Assembly: GCF_003337175.1 (NCBI RefSeq)
Contig: NZ_NETH01000014.1
Location: forward strand, 1 to 50,181
Source of the DNA: Streptococcus gallolyticus
GTDB taxonomy: Bacteria; Bacillota; Bacilli; Lactobacillales; Streptococcaceae
Length of the DNA stretch: 50,181 nt
Reading direction: 5' to 3'
In this document: positions 1 to 8,164 of the stretch, piece by piece
How positions within the stretch are numbered: the stretch's first letter is position 1
Layout of the letters: every line of letters begins with the position of its first letter
Translations under genes and position numbers: made by a program
The notes under the pieces: generated by a model
What the model saw: only the letters and a program-made list of their open reading frames with translations
Databases searched by the model: none
Told to the model about the DNA's origin: nothing

Positions 1-100
1 GCCGATGTAATAGTCGTGCTATTTGAGAAAAGGTCATCCCTTTCGTACGATAAATCAGAATACTTTCTCGTTCATCTATGGTAAAATGATGGTAGCTCAT
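1..100 (-). pseudogene. IS30-type transposase, N-terminal end only (runs off window)
   Basis: Read on the minus strand from the ATG at 100, this encodes about 33 residues. They start MSYHHFTIDERESILIYR and continue with a helix resembling the N-terminal HTH of IS30-family transposases (MTFSQIARLLHR). The rest lies beyond the window, so it may be a complete element or a fragment. It sits immediately upstream of a beheaded ABC ATPase, which suggests the insertion or a later deletion removed the front of that gene. The family assignment rests on the N-terminal pattern only. Confidence 0.55.
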
Positions 101-109
101 AAGATTTCC

Positions 110-463
110 TTTCGTAAGATGTTTGTTCAATCCTATTTTACTAGAAAATCTTATGAGTTTTTATTGTGCACTTATATTGTAAATTCAAGAGGGAAAAAAG
201 GGGAATTCTTAGAACTTGGGTCTATAAAGGATATTTGGTTATTAAAAACTGACAAGATAAAGCTGACGAAGTCAATCCTAACTAATCTCAATATTGTTTT
301 TCTGGAGACGTCAGAGCAATTTGAGATAGAATTAACAAAGGATTTAAAGGAAAAGCTACTCACAGAGTTAATACGTAAAGGAGTCTCAATCATAAATTTT
401 TCTAAGAAAGAAGGCAATTTTGAAGATATTTTTCTCAAAATGCAGACTGATATGGAGGGGTAG
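110..463 (+). pseudogene. ABC transporter ATPase, C-terminal fragment
   Basis: About 118 residues remain. They end in NFEDIFLKM, a tail typical of ATPase subunits that partner ABC-2 permeases (drug or lantibiotic-immunity type, where the usual ending resembles LEDIFLKL). No Walker A, signature or Walker B motif is present, so the nucleotide-binding domain has been lost. The frame is open upstream through IS30-derived sequence from position 23, but the homology-like part begins near 110. It lies directly upstream of the permease, whose ribosome site overlaps its end. As it stands it cannot be an active ATPase. Confidence 0.55.
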
Positions 464-464
464 T

Positions 465-1226
465 ATGCGTAAATTAATAAAGATTGAGTTGTTTAAATTA
501 TTCTATGGGAAAAAACTGGTCTATTTTTATGTAGGGTTTTCGGCTGCAGTTTTCTTATTTATACTTTACTTAAGAATAGTTGCACCAGGGGACTCATTTG
601 GGAATATCATTAAAAGTTCTATTGATACTTTCTCAATGTTTGCTGTCTTAGTTGGCGTAATATTGGCATTGGTACTGTTCAATCAGGAAATTCAACAAAA
701 AACCATTAAGTCGTTGTTAGTTACCCCAGTTAAACGGTTAGAAATTTTATTTTCAAAATTATTTGTATCCATTTTTGTCTCGTTATTAATCTTAATTGTC
801 TTATATCTCACTTCTATTATAGCAACAACTTTATTATTTGGCTTCTTTGAAGCTGGGGTTTATTCTCCTTCCGAAGACAATATATTAACTTTTATGATGG
901 GAACAATTCAACTCGTAACTGCCTTCTTTACAACTATCTTTTATAGTACAATCATTATTTGTATATTTTTGATAACAGATTCATTGACAATTACTATGGT
1001 TGGAGTTGTTTTATTGAGAGGTTTAGGAGAGCTAGTTTCAAGAAGATTAATCGATCAGAACAACTTATTATTATATTTCAGCCCTTTAGGGATATTGCAT
1101 ATTTTAAATCCTATTGCAACAAATCAGCCACTAATAGGGTATCTCATTCAACTATTTTTAGCGATTTGCTATTCAATTGTCATTTTTTATATCTGCCTCA
1201 AAGTGTTTGAAAACAAAGAATTTTAA
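465..1226 (+). CDS. ABC-2 type transporter permease
   Basis: A 253-residue, strongly hydrophobic protein with about six membrane segments. It starts MRKLIKIELFKLFYGKK and has the ABC-2 permease layout: a cytoplasmic N-terminal amphipathic stretch, TM1 near 20-40, and NQEIQQKTIKSLLVTPVKR after TM2, typical of the cytoplasmic coupling region. The start is the ATG at 465, 5 nt after GGAGGGG. The ATPase partner just upstream survives only as a fragment, so the exporter is probably non-functional unless an ATPase is supplied elsewhere. Substrate unknown; lantibiotic or other peptide immunity is a guess from gene style. AT-rich compared with the core genes further on. Confidence 0.7.
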   Translation: MRKLIKIELFKLFYGKKLVYFYVGFSAAVFLFILYLRIVAPGDSFGNIIKSSIDTFSMFAVLVGVILALVLFNQEIQQKTIKSLLVTPVKRLEILFSKLFVSIFVSLLILIVLYLTSIIATTLLFGFFEAGVYSPSEDNILTFMMGTIQLVTAFFTTIFYSTIIICIFLITDSLTITMVGVVLLRGLGELVSRRLIDQNNLLLYFSPLGILHILNPIATNQPLIGYLIQLFLAICYSIVIFYICLKVFENKEF

Positions 1227-1247
1227 ATGTTTTCTAAATATGGTATA

Positions 1248-1697
1248 TAGCATAAAAGAGATCCTGAAAGTTATATCAAAGAATCACTTTGCCTGAAGTC
1301 AGATGCCAATGATCGAACACCATTTCCTTGGAATGACGATATCACTGATGGTTATGGAATTTCAATATTTTTGATATCTGGAGAGACAGATTTTTCGGCT
1401 ATTTCTAATATGTTAAATGATGAAGATCTTGTTATTGTTATTTCTTTGAGTGGTAACACACCAAGTATCCAAGAGACATTAAAGAAATTAATGCTAAAAG
1501 AAATACCTGTTTTGGGTATCACTGAATTTGGAGATAGTTTTTTAAGACAACACTCCACGTATCAACTGTATTACGAAACTAGTGAATTAGAGGTTAACTT
1601 TAAAGATAGTAAATCGATGTCTGGTCTATATGTTATTTTGATATTAGTTGCTCGCATGTATAACTTATATAGGAGACAACATAAACACAAGCTATAA
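1248..1697 (+). pseudogene. Fused remnants: GH13-like scrap plus RpiR-family SIS domain
   Basis: One open stretch after a TAG at 1248-1250 reads through two unrelated-looking pieces. The first (about 1257-1350) contains DANDRTPFPWNDD, which resembles the RDNARTPMQWD signature of GH13 alpha-glucosidases, though weakly. The second (about 1360-1697) is the C-terminal half of a sugar-isomerase (SIS) domain of an RpiR/MurR regulator, with DEDLVIVISLSGNTPSIQETL and IPVLGITEFGDSFL. The RpiR HTH is missing and no start codon has a good ribosome site. The most economical reading is a deletion that fused two neighbours, now dead. The SIS part is fairly secure, the GH13 part is not. Confidence 0.5.
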
Positions 1698-1836
1698 ATT
1701 ATCCTGTAATTCTAAATAGAGAGTTGATTTTTAGTCATATTTGTCCTAAAATAGAAAACGTTGTGCATGTGAATTTTGTATCAAGGTTGATAGAATTTTA
1801 AGAATTGTATGACTATTTTTTAAAACAGGAGAATGT

Positions 1837-3240
1837 ATGGATATTTTTCGAAAGACCCCTATGACGCAAAAGAGGAGCTTTTTGCAACGACGTTTGGGGC
1901 TAGCTGAGCTTATCTTTTTAGGGGTGGGCTCGATTGTTGGAACTGGTATTTTCACGATAACAGGAGTGGGTGCTGCCCAATATGCAGGCCCTGCTATTAC
2001 GATATCAATCCTTATCGCTGCTCTTTGTGTGACGATATCGGCTTTGTTTTTTGCTGAATTTTCATCACGATTACCTCACTCAGGTGGCGTTTATCGCTAT
2101 TTATATACTGTTTTTGGGGAATACCCTGCTTGGATTGCTGGCTGGTTTATGATTATCGAATTTGCAGGTGCGATTTCAACAGCGGCTTCTGGTTGGGGAG
2201 AGTATCTGAAAGCTTTCTTGAAAACGTTTGGTATTAATCTACCGACAGCCTTAAGCGGTCCATTCAATCCTAAAGATGGAACTTATATTGATATTGTTCC
2301 CGTTATTTTATTATTCTTTGTGACTGCCCTTGTTTTGTTGGGAGTGCAAACAGTGTTAAGATTTAATTCGATTTTGGTTATTTTCAAACTAGCCGTTTTA
2401 CTCATTTTTATTGCTTTGGGGTTGACGGCGATTAATACTGCTAATTGGAGTGATTTTGCCCCATACGGTTTTGGTCACATTTATGGCGGAAAAGTTGGGA
2501 TTATGGCAGGAGCTTCCTTGATGTTCTTTGCATTTCTGGGATTTGAATCCATTTCAATGGCAGCAGATGAAACAAAGGAACCGCAAAAGAAAATCCCACA
2601 AGGCATTTTTATCTCAATCGGCTTGGTGACTTTGTTGTATGTTGCGGTAACCTTGATTTTAACAGGAACTGTTCACTACACCAAACTAAATACGGCAGAT
2701 GTGGTACCATTTGTGTTGCGTAGCATTGGTTTTCCATTTATCGGAAATTTGGTGTCAATGGTTGTTATCATGACACTTGTTACCGTCTGTATTTCCATGA
2801 TGTACGCTTTAACACGTATGATTTATAATATTAGTTGTGACGGTCTTTTGCCTGAACAATTTCAAGAATTAACGCCGAAGAGTAACGTTCCGAAGAAAGC
2901 AACGATTTTTGTTGGTTTGGTAACCATGTTCTTTTCAGGTGTGTTGCCATTAGAAATTTTAGCCTTGTTGGTTAATATTGTGACCTTGGCTTATCTGATT
3001 TTGTTAGCTCTGGGAGTGATTAAACTTCGCAAAGATTTTGGCGAACCAAAAGAGGAAGCATTTAGAACACCCTGGGTGCCATTTTTACCGCTCTTATCGA
3101 TTGTTATTTGCCTATCATTGATGACACAATGCAAAGCGATTACTTGGTATGGTTTCATTGCATCCTTTATTCTTGGAAGTCTCATCTATTTTGGCTATGG
3201 ATACAGACATTCTAAGTTAAGGGAAGATAGTAAAAAATAA
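1837..3240 (+). CDS. Amino acid permease, APC superfamily
   Basis: 467 residues with about 12 predicted membrane helices. The APC-family TM1 motif GVGSIVGTGIF lies at residues 29-39, and a later stretch (FFAFLGFESISMAADETKEPQKKIP) matches the conserved TM6-loop region of cationic or general amino acid permeases (YfnA/CAT-like). It imports or exchanges amino acids at the cytoplasmic membrane; the substrate cannot be told from sequence. The start ATG follows AGGAG at 6 nt. It stands alone, with a bidirectional terminator shared with the convergent rqcH. Confidence 0.85.
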   Translation: MDIFRKTPMTQKRSFLQRRLGLAELIFLGVGSIVGTGIFTITGVGAAQYAGPAITISILIAALCVTISALFFAEFSSRLPHSGGVYRYLYTVFGEYPAWIAGWFMIIEFAGAISTAASGWGEYLKAFLKTFGINLPTALSGPFNPKDGTYIDIVPVILLFFVTALVLLGVQTVLRFNSILVIFKLAVLLIFIALGLTAINTANWSDFAPYGFGHIYGGKVGIMAGASLMFFAFLGFESISMAADETKEPQKKIPQGIFISIGLVTLLYVAVTLILTGTVHYTKLNTADVVPFVLRSIGFPFIGNLVSMVVIMTLVTVCISMMYALTRMIYNISCDGLLPEQFQELTPKSNVPKKATIFVGLVTMFFSGVLPLEILALLVNIVTLAYLILLALGVIKLRKDFGEPKEEAFRTPWVPFLPLLSIVICLSLMTQCKAITWYGFIASFILGSLIYFGYGYRHSKLREDSKK

Positions 3241-3241
3241 G

Positions 3242-3289
3242 AAAACTCACTTTAAATCAACCGAAAGGAAGATTTAGAGTGAGTTTTTG
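3242..3289. terminator. Bidirectional terminator between APC permease and rqcH
   Basis: Arms at 3242-3258 and 3271-3287 form a 17-bp stem with one G-T pair. A-rich and T-rich flanks on the two sides let it end both convergent transcripts. Confidence 0.85.
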
Positions 3290-3290
3290 T

Positions 3291-4946
3291 TTATTTTGTC
3301 ATGCGCATACTGTTGATTTTTTCTTCGGTCGGAGTGACACGAAGCGTTTTTTGACCAGTATAAGTTACAAAACCAGGTTTGCCACCAGTTGGTTTGTTTA
3401 GTTTTTTAGCTTCAATCATATCAACCTGAACAAGGTTGGACAGACGTGCTTTTGAGTAGTAGGCAGCTAATTCAGCAGCGTCAGTTTTGACTTCGTCGCT
3501 TGGATTGAGATTATCCTTGATAAGAACGTGGCTACCAGGAATATCCTTAGCATGGAACCAAAGTTCTCCTTTTTTTGCCATTTTGAAAGTCAATTCATCA
3601 TTTTGCAGGTTGTTGCGTCCAACCATGATAATCGTTTTACCATCTGAAGCCAAGTATTGTTCTGGTTTTTTGCGTTTGTGGCGTTTATCGCGCGTGCGAC
3701 GTTTGACAAAGCCAGTTTCGACTAATTCCTCGCGAATATCCTCGATATCAGACATTGACGCGTGATTCAACGCTGTTTCAACGCTTTCGAGGTAAGTAAT
3801 CGTATCCTTGGTTTCTTGAATAAGCCCTGTCAAGTGCTTCACAGCTTCTTTCAATTTTTGGTATTTTTTGAAATAACGCTGCGCATTTTGATTAGGTGTC
3901 AGGCTTTTATCGAGCGCGATGACGATTTTTTCGTTGGTGTAGTAGTTGTCTAATTCGACTTGGTCTTGATTGTTTGGGACTAGCGTGAGATAGGTCGTTA
4001 AAAGTTCTCCTTTTTGGCGGAATTCTTCCGCATTTTCCGTCGCTAATAATTCCTTTTCTTGCTTGCCAAGTTTTTTGATAGTTTTATCCAATTCTGTTTG
4101 AACACGGTGAATCAAATCGCTTGATTGCTGATTGATGCGGTCACGTTCAGCCTTATCTTGATAAAAAACATCCAGGAGTTCAGAAAGACTGTCAAATTGC
4201 TTATCGCTCTTGTCAAATAGCACAGCAGCAAATGATTTATCGGTCATATTTGGTTGACATGGTCGAGCAAAGAAAGCACGGAATTGTTTCAGTTTGTCAT
4301 TGCTGAGCTGAGCAGCCAAATTTTCCGCGGTATCACGTCCCAAGCCTTGGAAAAGTTTTTGCAGATTGCGCGGTAGCAAATCTTCTGTCTGCAAAAGTTC
4401 AAATAATTTTTCATCTGAAACAGTGAAAGGATTTTTAGCCTCTGTTTTTGGCGGTGCAAGATAAGTTGAGCCAGGCAAGATAGTGCGGTAGCTATTTTGT
4501 GAGAAACCAATATGTTTGATGGATTCGATAATCTTGCTTTCAGCTTTATCAATCAAAATAATATTGCTGTGTTTGCCCATGATTTCAACCACCAAGGTAA
4601 TTTTGATGTTATCACCGATTTCATTTTTATTAGAAAATGCGATTTCTAAAATACGGTCATTTTCAATCTGTGTCATGCTTTCAATGACTGCCCCTTGAAG
4701 GTATTTTCGCATAATCATGGTAAAGGTATTTGGGGTTTGTGGATTTTGAAAATCAGCTGTCGTAATTTGCACACGTCCGAAAATAGGGTGAGCAGAAAGC
4801 AAGAGCTTATAATTCTTACGATTGTTGCGAATGGTTAAAACCAACTCACGTTCAAAAGGTTGATTGACCTTTTGAATACGTCCGTAAAGTAGCTCTTCTT
4901 GTAATTCTTTTGTTAAATGGTGTAGAAAAAAACCATCAAATGACAT
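3291..4946 (-). CDS. rqcH: RqcH / PavA-Fbp54 family ribosome quality control protein (NFACT)
   Basis: About 551 residues from MSFDGFFLHHL. RqcH-type NFACT proteins bind the obstructed 50S subunit with peptidyl-tRNA and add C-terminal alanine tails to stalled chains; in streptococci the same family is known as fibronectin-binding PavA/Fbp54. Visible features are the NFACT-N domain, the Asp97-Arg98 pair (ENDR) needed for tRNA interaction in family members, a central coiled coil at about 270-400, and the C-terminal NFACT-R domain (DELTFKMAKKGELWFHAKDIPGSHV). A TTG at 4973 would add nine residues, but the family start is the ATG at 4946. Neither has a good adjacent ribosome site. No signal peptide, as usual for this family. 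Confidence 0.9.
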   Translation of the reverse strand: MSFDGFFLHHLTKELQEELLYGRIQKVNQPFERELVLTIRNNRKNYKLLLSAHPIFGRVQITTADFQNPQTPNTFTMIMRKYLQGAVIESMTQIENDRILEIAFSNKNEIGDNIKITLVVEIMGKHSNIILIDKAESKIIESIKHIGFSQNSYRTILPGSTYLAPPKTEAKNPFTVSDEKLFELLQTEDLLPRNLQKLFQGLGRDTAENLAAQLSNDKLKQFRAFFARPCQPNMTDKSFAAVLFDKSDKQFDSLSELLDVFYQDKAERDRINQQSSDLIHRVQTELDKTIKKLGKQEKELLATENAEEFRQKGELLTTYLTLVPNNQDQVELDNYYTNEKIVIALDKSLTPNQNAQRYFKKYQKLKEAVKHLTGLIQETKDTITYLESVETALNHASMSDIEDIREELVETGFVKRRTRDKRHKRKKPEQYLASDGKTIIMVGRNNLQNDELTFKMAKKGELWFHAKDIPGSHVLIKDNLNPSDEVKTDAAELAAYYSKARLSNLVQVDMIEAKKLNKPTGGKPGFVTYTGQKTLRVTPTEEKINSMRMTK

Positions 4947-4982
4947 GATTAAAGTTGCCGCAAGATCAGTCAATCAAAAATG

Positions 4983-5018
4983 CTAAGAGATCTTACGACG
5001 CCTCCTTTCTAATCTCAT
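4983..5018 (-). CDS. Possible arginine-rich leader peptide upstream of rqcH
   Basis: An 11-codon minus-strand ORF, MRLERRRRKIS, including consecutive AGG AGG CGT CGT codons, lies between the rqcH promoter and its start. The extended -10 (TGGTATAAT, TATAAT at 5034-5039) would start RNA only about 9 nt before the ATG, so translation would be nearly leaderless. The AGGAGG in it could instead be a misplaced ribosome site. Existence as a gene is uncertain. Confidence 0.25.
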   Translation of the reverse strand: MRLERRRRKIS

Positions 5019-5033
5019 GTGTTCAATTCCTTT

Positions 5034-5042
5034 ATTATACCA
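5034..5042 (-). promoter_or_regulatory. Extended -10 promoter for rqcH
   Basis: On the minus strand the sequence TGG-TATAAT gives a consensus -10 with the TGn extension. No convincing -35 is present at 16-18 bp, which extended -10 promoters tolerate. The predicted 5' leader to the rqcH ATG is about 80 nt. Confidence 0.5.
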
Positions 5043-5146
5043 TATCCTTGGCGAAAACTGGGATTTTAGTCATAGGAAAGCTTTTGATGTTATGGTTAGT
5101 TTTTATTCTAGCAGAGCAAAAAAATTAAGAAAATTTCGAAAAGTAC

Positions 5147-5174
5147 TTGAAATTTTCAAAATTTAGGATATAAT
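5147..5174 (+). promoter_or_regulatory. Promoter of the trp leader and trpXYZ
   Basis: -35 TTGAAA at 5147-5152, 16-bp spacer, perfect -10 TATAAT at 5169-5174. Predicted start near 5181, about 20 nt before the leader-peptide ATG. Confidence 0.8.
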
Positions 5175-5201
5175 TATAAAAAAACACAGGAGGAAGCTAA
5201 G

Positions 5202-5249
5202 ATGAACATGACACAAACTCTTACAAATTGGCAAAGTTGGCGTAAGTAG
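5202..5249 (+). CDS. Tryptophan leader peptide (attenuator peptide) of trpXYZ
   Basis: A 15-residue peptide, MNMTQTLTNWQSWRK, preceded by a strong AGGAGG (5188-5193) 8 nt before the ATG. Two of the last six residues are tryptophan (TGG at 5229 and 5238), the rarest residue, directly in front of a transporter family known to move tryptophan. The start of the coding sequence (5211-5221) is complementary to the segment just after it (5248-5257, one bulge), putting both Trp codons in the loop, the classic layout of a ribosome-stall attenuator. I see no T-box consensus here. Function is inferred, not shown. Confidence 0.75.
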   Translation: MNMTQTLTNWQSWRK

Positions 5250-5267
5250 AGTTGTGTTTATGTGTTT

Positions 5268-5310
5268 GCATAGATACGACTTTTGGAGTGCTTCTAAAAA
5301 GTATCTATGC
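5268..5310 (+). promoter_or_regulatory. Leader hairpin of trpXYZ attenuator
   Basis: GCATAGATAC (5268-5277) and GTATCTATGC (5301-5310) form a perfect 10-bp stem, extendable inward by CTTTT/AAAAG. It lies between the leader peptide and the terminator, so it is a candidate switching structure. Confidence 0.65.
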
Positions 5311-5333
5311 GCTAATCTTAGTTACAAAGATAA

Positions 5334-5372
5334 AAAAGCGTGTAGTAAGCAATTACTAGACGCTTTTCTTTT
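5334..5372 (+). terminator. Intrinsic terminator ahead of trpX (attenuator)
   Basis: AAAAGCGT plus TAGTAA (5334-5348) pairs with TTACTA and ACGCTTTT (5353-5367), with one G/G mismatch and a GCAA loop, followed by CTTTTT. It lies before trpX in the same transcription unit, as expected for premature termination when tryptophan is plentiful. Confidence 0.8.
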
Positions 5373-5430
5373 TAGTTGACTCACCCTGCTGATAGATAAT
5401 GTTAAGATTTAAAAACCAACGGAGAAAAGA

Positions 5431-6432
5431 ATGAAAAATAAAGCACTTATTGGAACCCTTATTGCTCTTGCTATTTTAGTTGCTGGTTCGATGATTTATG
5501 ACCAGACTAAAAGCGACTCTAGTCAAAATGACGTGGTTAAAATTGGTATTTTACAGTATGTGACGCATGATGCCTTAGATGAGATTGAAAAGGGCATTGA
5601 GGATGGTCTTGCTGAGGCTGGTTATGATAGTGATAATGCTGACATTACCGTGTTAAATGCCGAAGGTGACCAAAGTAAAATTCAAACGATGAGTAAGCAG
5701 TTGGTCAATGCTAAAAACGATGTTTTGATTGGTATTGCAACACCAGCGGCACAAGGTTTGGCATCCGCAACGAGTGATATTCCAGTTGTTATGGGAGCTA
5801 TTTCTGACCCAGTCGGTGCAAAACTGGTTAAAAATCTTGAAAAACCAGAAGGAAACGTAACAGGGGTTTCCAACCAAGTTCCCATTGAACAAACCGTAGA
5901 GCTCATTCAAGAGATTACACCAAATGCCAAGACAATCGGCGTTTTATATGCTAGTAGCGAAGATAATTCGGTATCGCAAGTTGCTGACTTTAAAGACTAT
6001 GCCGAAGCTGCTGGGATTAATGTTATTGAATATGCTGTACCGTCAACAAATGAAATCACGACAACAATGTCAGTTATGACAGGAAAAGTTGATGCTATCT
6101 TTGTTCCACAAGACAATACCATTGCATCAGCCTTTACGACGGTTGTTAATGCTGCCAATGCTGCTAAAATCCCAATTTATTCATGTGTGGATACCATGGT
6201 AAAACAAGGAAGTATTGCCTCAATCGCCCAAAGTCAGTATGATTTAGGTGTAGAAACGGCAAAAATTGCTGTTAAATTGTTAGCAGGCAAAAAAGTGTCA
6301 GAAGTTCCTGTCAATATTGTTAATACAGGGACGCCAACCCTTAACTTGAAAGCCGCACAAGAGCTTGGTATTACAATACCAGATAGTGTTCTTTCAGAAG
6401 CCACAGTAGCTGTTGAGGCAGATGATAATTAA
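5431..6432 (+). CDS. trpX: Tryptophan ABC transporter substrate-binding protein TrpX
   Basis: 333 residues of the ABC_sub_bind fold used by the streptococcal TrpXYZ tryptophan importer. An N-terminal hydrophobic segment (about 5-22) has no lipobox cysteine, so it is probably held as a membrane anchor rather than lipidated, as in other TrpX proteins. The mature part starts near VVKIGILQYVTHDALDEI and contains the two-lobed periplasmic-binding pattern, including IGIATPAAQ and IPVVMGAISDP. The start ATG follows GGAGAAA at 5 nt. It heads trpXYZ and lies behind a Trp-codon attenuator, which supports tryptophan as substrate. Not tested here against tyrosine or other aromatic ligands. Confidence 0.88.
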   Translation: MKNKALIGTLIALAILVAGSMIYDQTKSDSSQNDVVKIGILQYVTHDALDEIEKGIEDGLAEAGYDSDNADITVLNAEGDQSKIQTMSKQLVNAKNDVLIGIATPAAQGLASATSDIPVVMGAISDPVGAKLVKNLEKPEGNVTGVSNQVPIEQTVELIQEITPNAKTIGVLYASSEDNSVSQVADFKDYAEAAGINVIEYAVPSTNEITTTMSVMTGKVDAIFVPQDNTIASAFTTVVNAANAAKIPIYSCVDTMVKQGSIASIAQSQYDLGVETAKIAVKLLAGKKVSEVPVNIVNTGTPTLNLKAAQELGITIPDSVLSEATVAVEADDN

Positions 6433-6452
6433 GGAAGAAGGAGAAACATCAG

Positions 6453-7322
6453 ATGATTATTTCGTCAGTATCACAAGGGCTTTTGTGGGGAATTCTTGGT
6501 CTAGGAATTTACCTAACCTTTAGAATCTTGAACTTTCCAGATATGACAACAGAAGGATCGTTTCCACTTGGAGGAGCAGTGGCTGTTACTTTGATGAACC
6601 ATGGTTTTCATCCTATTTTAGCAACACTTGCAGGAATGCTTGCAGGGTGTTTTGCAGGGCTTGTGACAGGCTTGCTTTATACCAAAGGAAAAATCCCAAC
6701 CATTTTAGCGGGGATTTTGGTGATGACCTCTTGTAACTCAATCATGCTCATGATTATGCAGCGCGCTAATCTTGGCTTGCTTGATATTAAAACATTGCAA
6801 GATTTATTCCCGTTTGCAGATAGTACTAACTTGCTGATTATTGGTTTTTTGGCAGTTATTATTGTGATTTCAGGATTGATTTTCTTTCTGTACACACGAC
6901 TTGGCCAAGCTTACATTGCTACTGGTGATAACCGTGATATGGCAAAAAGTTTCGGGATTAATACCGACCGTATGGAGGTTATGGGACTTATCATTTCAAA
7001 TGGCTTGATTGCTTTATCAGGTGCCCTTGTCAGCCAACAAGATGGCTACGCTGATGTCTCAAAAGGAATTGGTGTGATTGTTATCGGACTTGCTAGTATT
7101 ATTATCGGAGAGGTACTGTATTCAACAGGTCTAACACTTTTAGAACGTTTGATTGCCATTGTTGTTGGGTCAATCTTGTATCAATTCTTAATCACGGCAG
7201 TTATTGCCCTTGGCTTCAACACGAACTACCTCAAATTATTCAGTGCCCTTGTCTTGGCACTCTGTCTCATGGTTCCCGTTCTTAAAAATAAATTTTTCAA
7301 AGGAGTGACCTTATCACGATGA
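6453..7322 (+). CDS. trpY: Tryptophan ABC transporter permease TrpY
   Basis: 289 residues with 8 or so membrane helices, related to the LivH/BPD_transp_2 type permeases that pair with TrpX. Recognisable parts are the N-terminal GLLWGILGLGIYLTFRILNFPDMTTEG and the GIGVIVIGLASIIIGEVL stretch near residue 210, typical of this permease group. It forms the membrane channel with TrpZ. The ribosome site AAGGAG sits 9 nt upstream, 20 nt after trpX, and the last 4 nt overlap trpZ (ATGA), indicating translational coupling. Confidence 0.88.
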   Translation: MIISSVSQGLLWGILGLGIYLTFRILNFPDMTTEGSFPLGGAVAVTLMNHGFHPILATLAGMLAGCFAGLVTGLLYTKGKIPTILAGILVMTSCNSIMLMIMQRANLGLLDIKTLQDLFPFADSTNLLIIGFLAVIIVISGLIFFLYTRLGQAYIATGDNRDMAKSFGINTDRMEVMGLIISNGLIALSGALVSQQDGYADVSKGIGVIVIGLASIIIGEVLYSTGLTLLERLIAIVVGSILYQFLITAVIALGFNTNYLKLFSALVLALCLMVPVLKNKFFKGVTLSR

Positions 7323-8077
7323 AAAAAATTGTAGAATTAAAAAACGCTACCGTTCAAGTTAATAACGGTCTTGACGAGGTCAAAACAATCCTTGATGACG
7401 TGAATTTGACGATTTATGAACATGATTTTTTAACGATTCTAGGTGGTAATGGTGCTGGAAAGTCAACACTTTTTAACGTAATTGCAGGCACTTTAATGCT
7501 GACCAGTGGAAGCATTTATATCTTAGATAAGGATGTGACACGTTTGCCTGCTGAAAAACGTGCCAACTATTTGGCGCGTGTCTTCCAAGACCCTAAAATG
7601 GGAACAGCTCCACGTATGACGGTGGCTGAAAATCTTCTGATTGCTAAGTACCGTGGGGAAAAACGAAAACTTTTGCCACGCAATATTCATGCCTTTACCG
7701 ACGACTTTCAAGCGTTGGTTGCACGAACTGGTAATGGTCTTGAAAAGCATTTGGAAACGCCGACTGGGCTTTTATCAGGCGGGCAACGTCAGGCACTTAG
7801 CTTGCTCATGGCAACGCTAAAACGCCCAGAATTGTTGCTACTTGATGAACATACGGCAGCCCTTGACCCTAAAACGAGTGTATCCTTGATGAATTTAACA
7901 GATGAATTTGTAGCGGGTGACCACTTGACAGCGCTCATGATTACACACCACATGGAAGACGCCTTGAAATATGGCAACCGTTTGCTTGTTATGAAAGACG
8001 GCAAAATTATCAAAGATCTCAACCAAGATGAAAAAGCCCAAATGGCAATTGCTGATTATTATCAATTGTTTGAATAA
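7319..8077 (+). CDS. trpZ: Tryptophan ABC transporter ATPase TrpZ
   Basis: 252 residues with all ABC motifs: Walker A GGNGAGKST at 42-50, signature LLSGGQRQ near 153, Walker B LLLLDEH followed by a D-loop, and an H-loop histidine in MITHHMED. The Walker B glutamate is followed by His-Thr-Ala-Ala (DEHTAALDP), as in related LivF-like ATPases. It energises uptake through TrpX and TrpY. The ATGA overlap with trpY makes it the last gene of the unit. Confidence 0.88.
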   Translation: MKKIVELKNATVQVNNGLDEVKTILDDVNLTIYEHDFLTILGGNGAGKSTLFNVIAGTLMLTSGSIYILDKDVTRLPAEKRANYLARVFQDPKMGTAPRMTVAENLLIAKYRGEKRKLLPRNIHAFTDDFQALVARTGNGLEKHLETPTGLLSGGQRQALSLLMATLKRPELLLLDEHTAALDPKTSVSLMNLTDEFVAGDHLTALMITHHMEDALKYGNRLLVMKDGKIIKDLNQDEKAQMAIADYYQLFE

Positions 8078-8084
8078 GAAGTAG

Positions 8085-8137
8085 AGGCTGCTGGGCAAAA
8101 ACTAGCTTTAAAATAAAACCACACAACGATTTCAGTC
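8085..8137 (+). repeat. Partial copy of the GGGCTGGGCAAAAA intergenic element
   Basis: The stretch GGCTGctGGGCAAAAA...TTTAAAATAAAACC is recognisably similar, with gaps, to the left half of the inverted-repeat element at 29000-29144, but the right half is missing. It follows trpZ and precedes the S9 peptidase remnant, so it may mark a deletion or insertion boundary. Similarity judged by eye. Confidence 0.4.
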
Positions 8138-8164
8138 TTGAAAACAATCAAAATGAAGAAAAAA

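Noticed and set aside
1740-1836. cre-like AAAACGTTGTGCA upstream of the amino acid permease
   Set aside because: Too many mismatches to the consensus on the right half.
5202-5372. T-box riboswitch in front of trpX
   Set aside because: The T-box sequence (AGGGUGGNACCGCG) and specifier-loop layout are not present, and a translated Trp peptide with a good ribosome site explains the region better.
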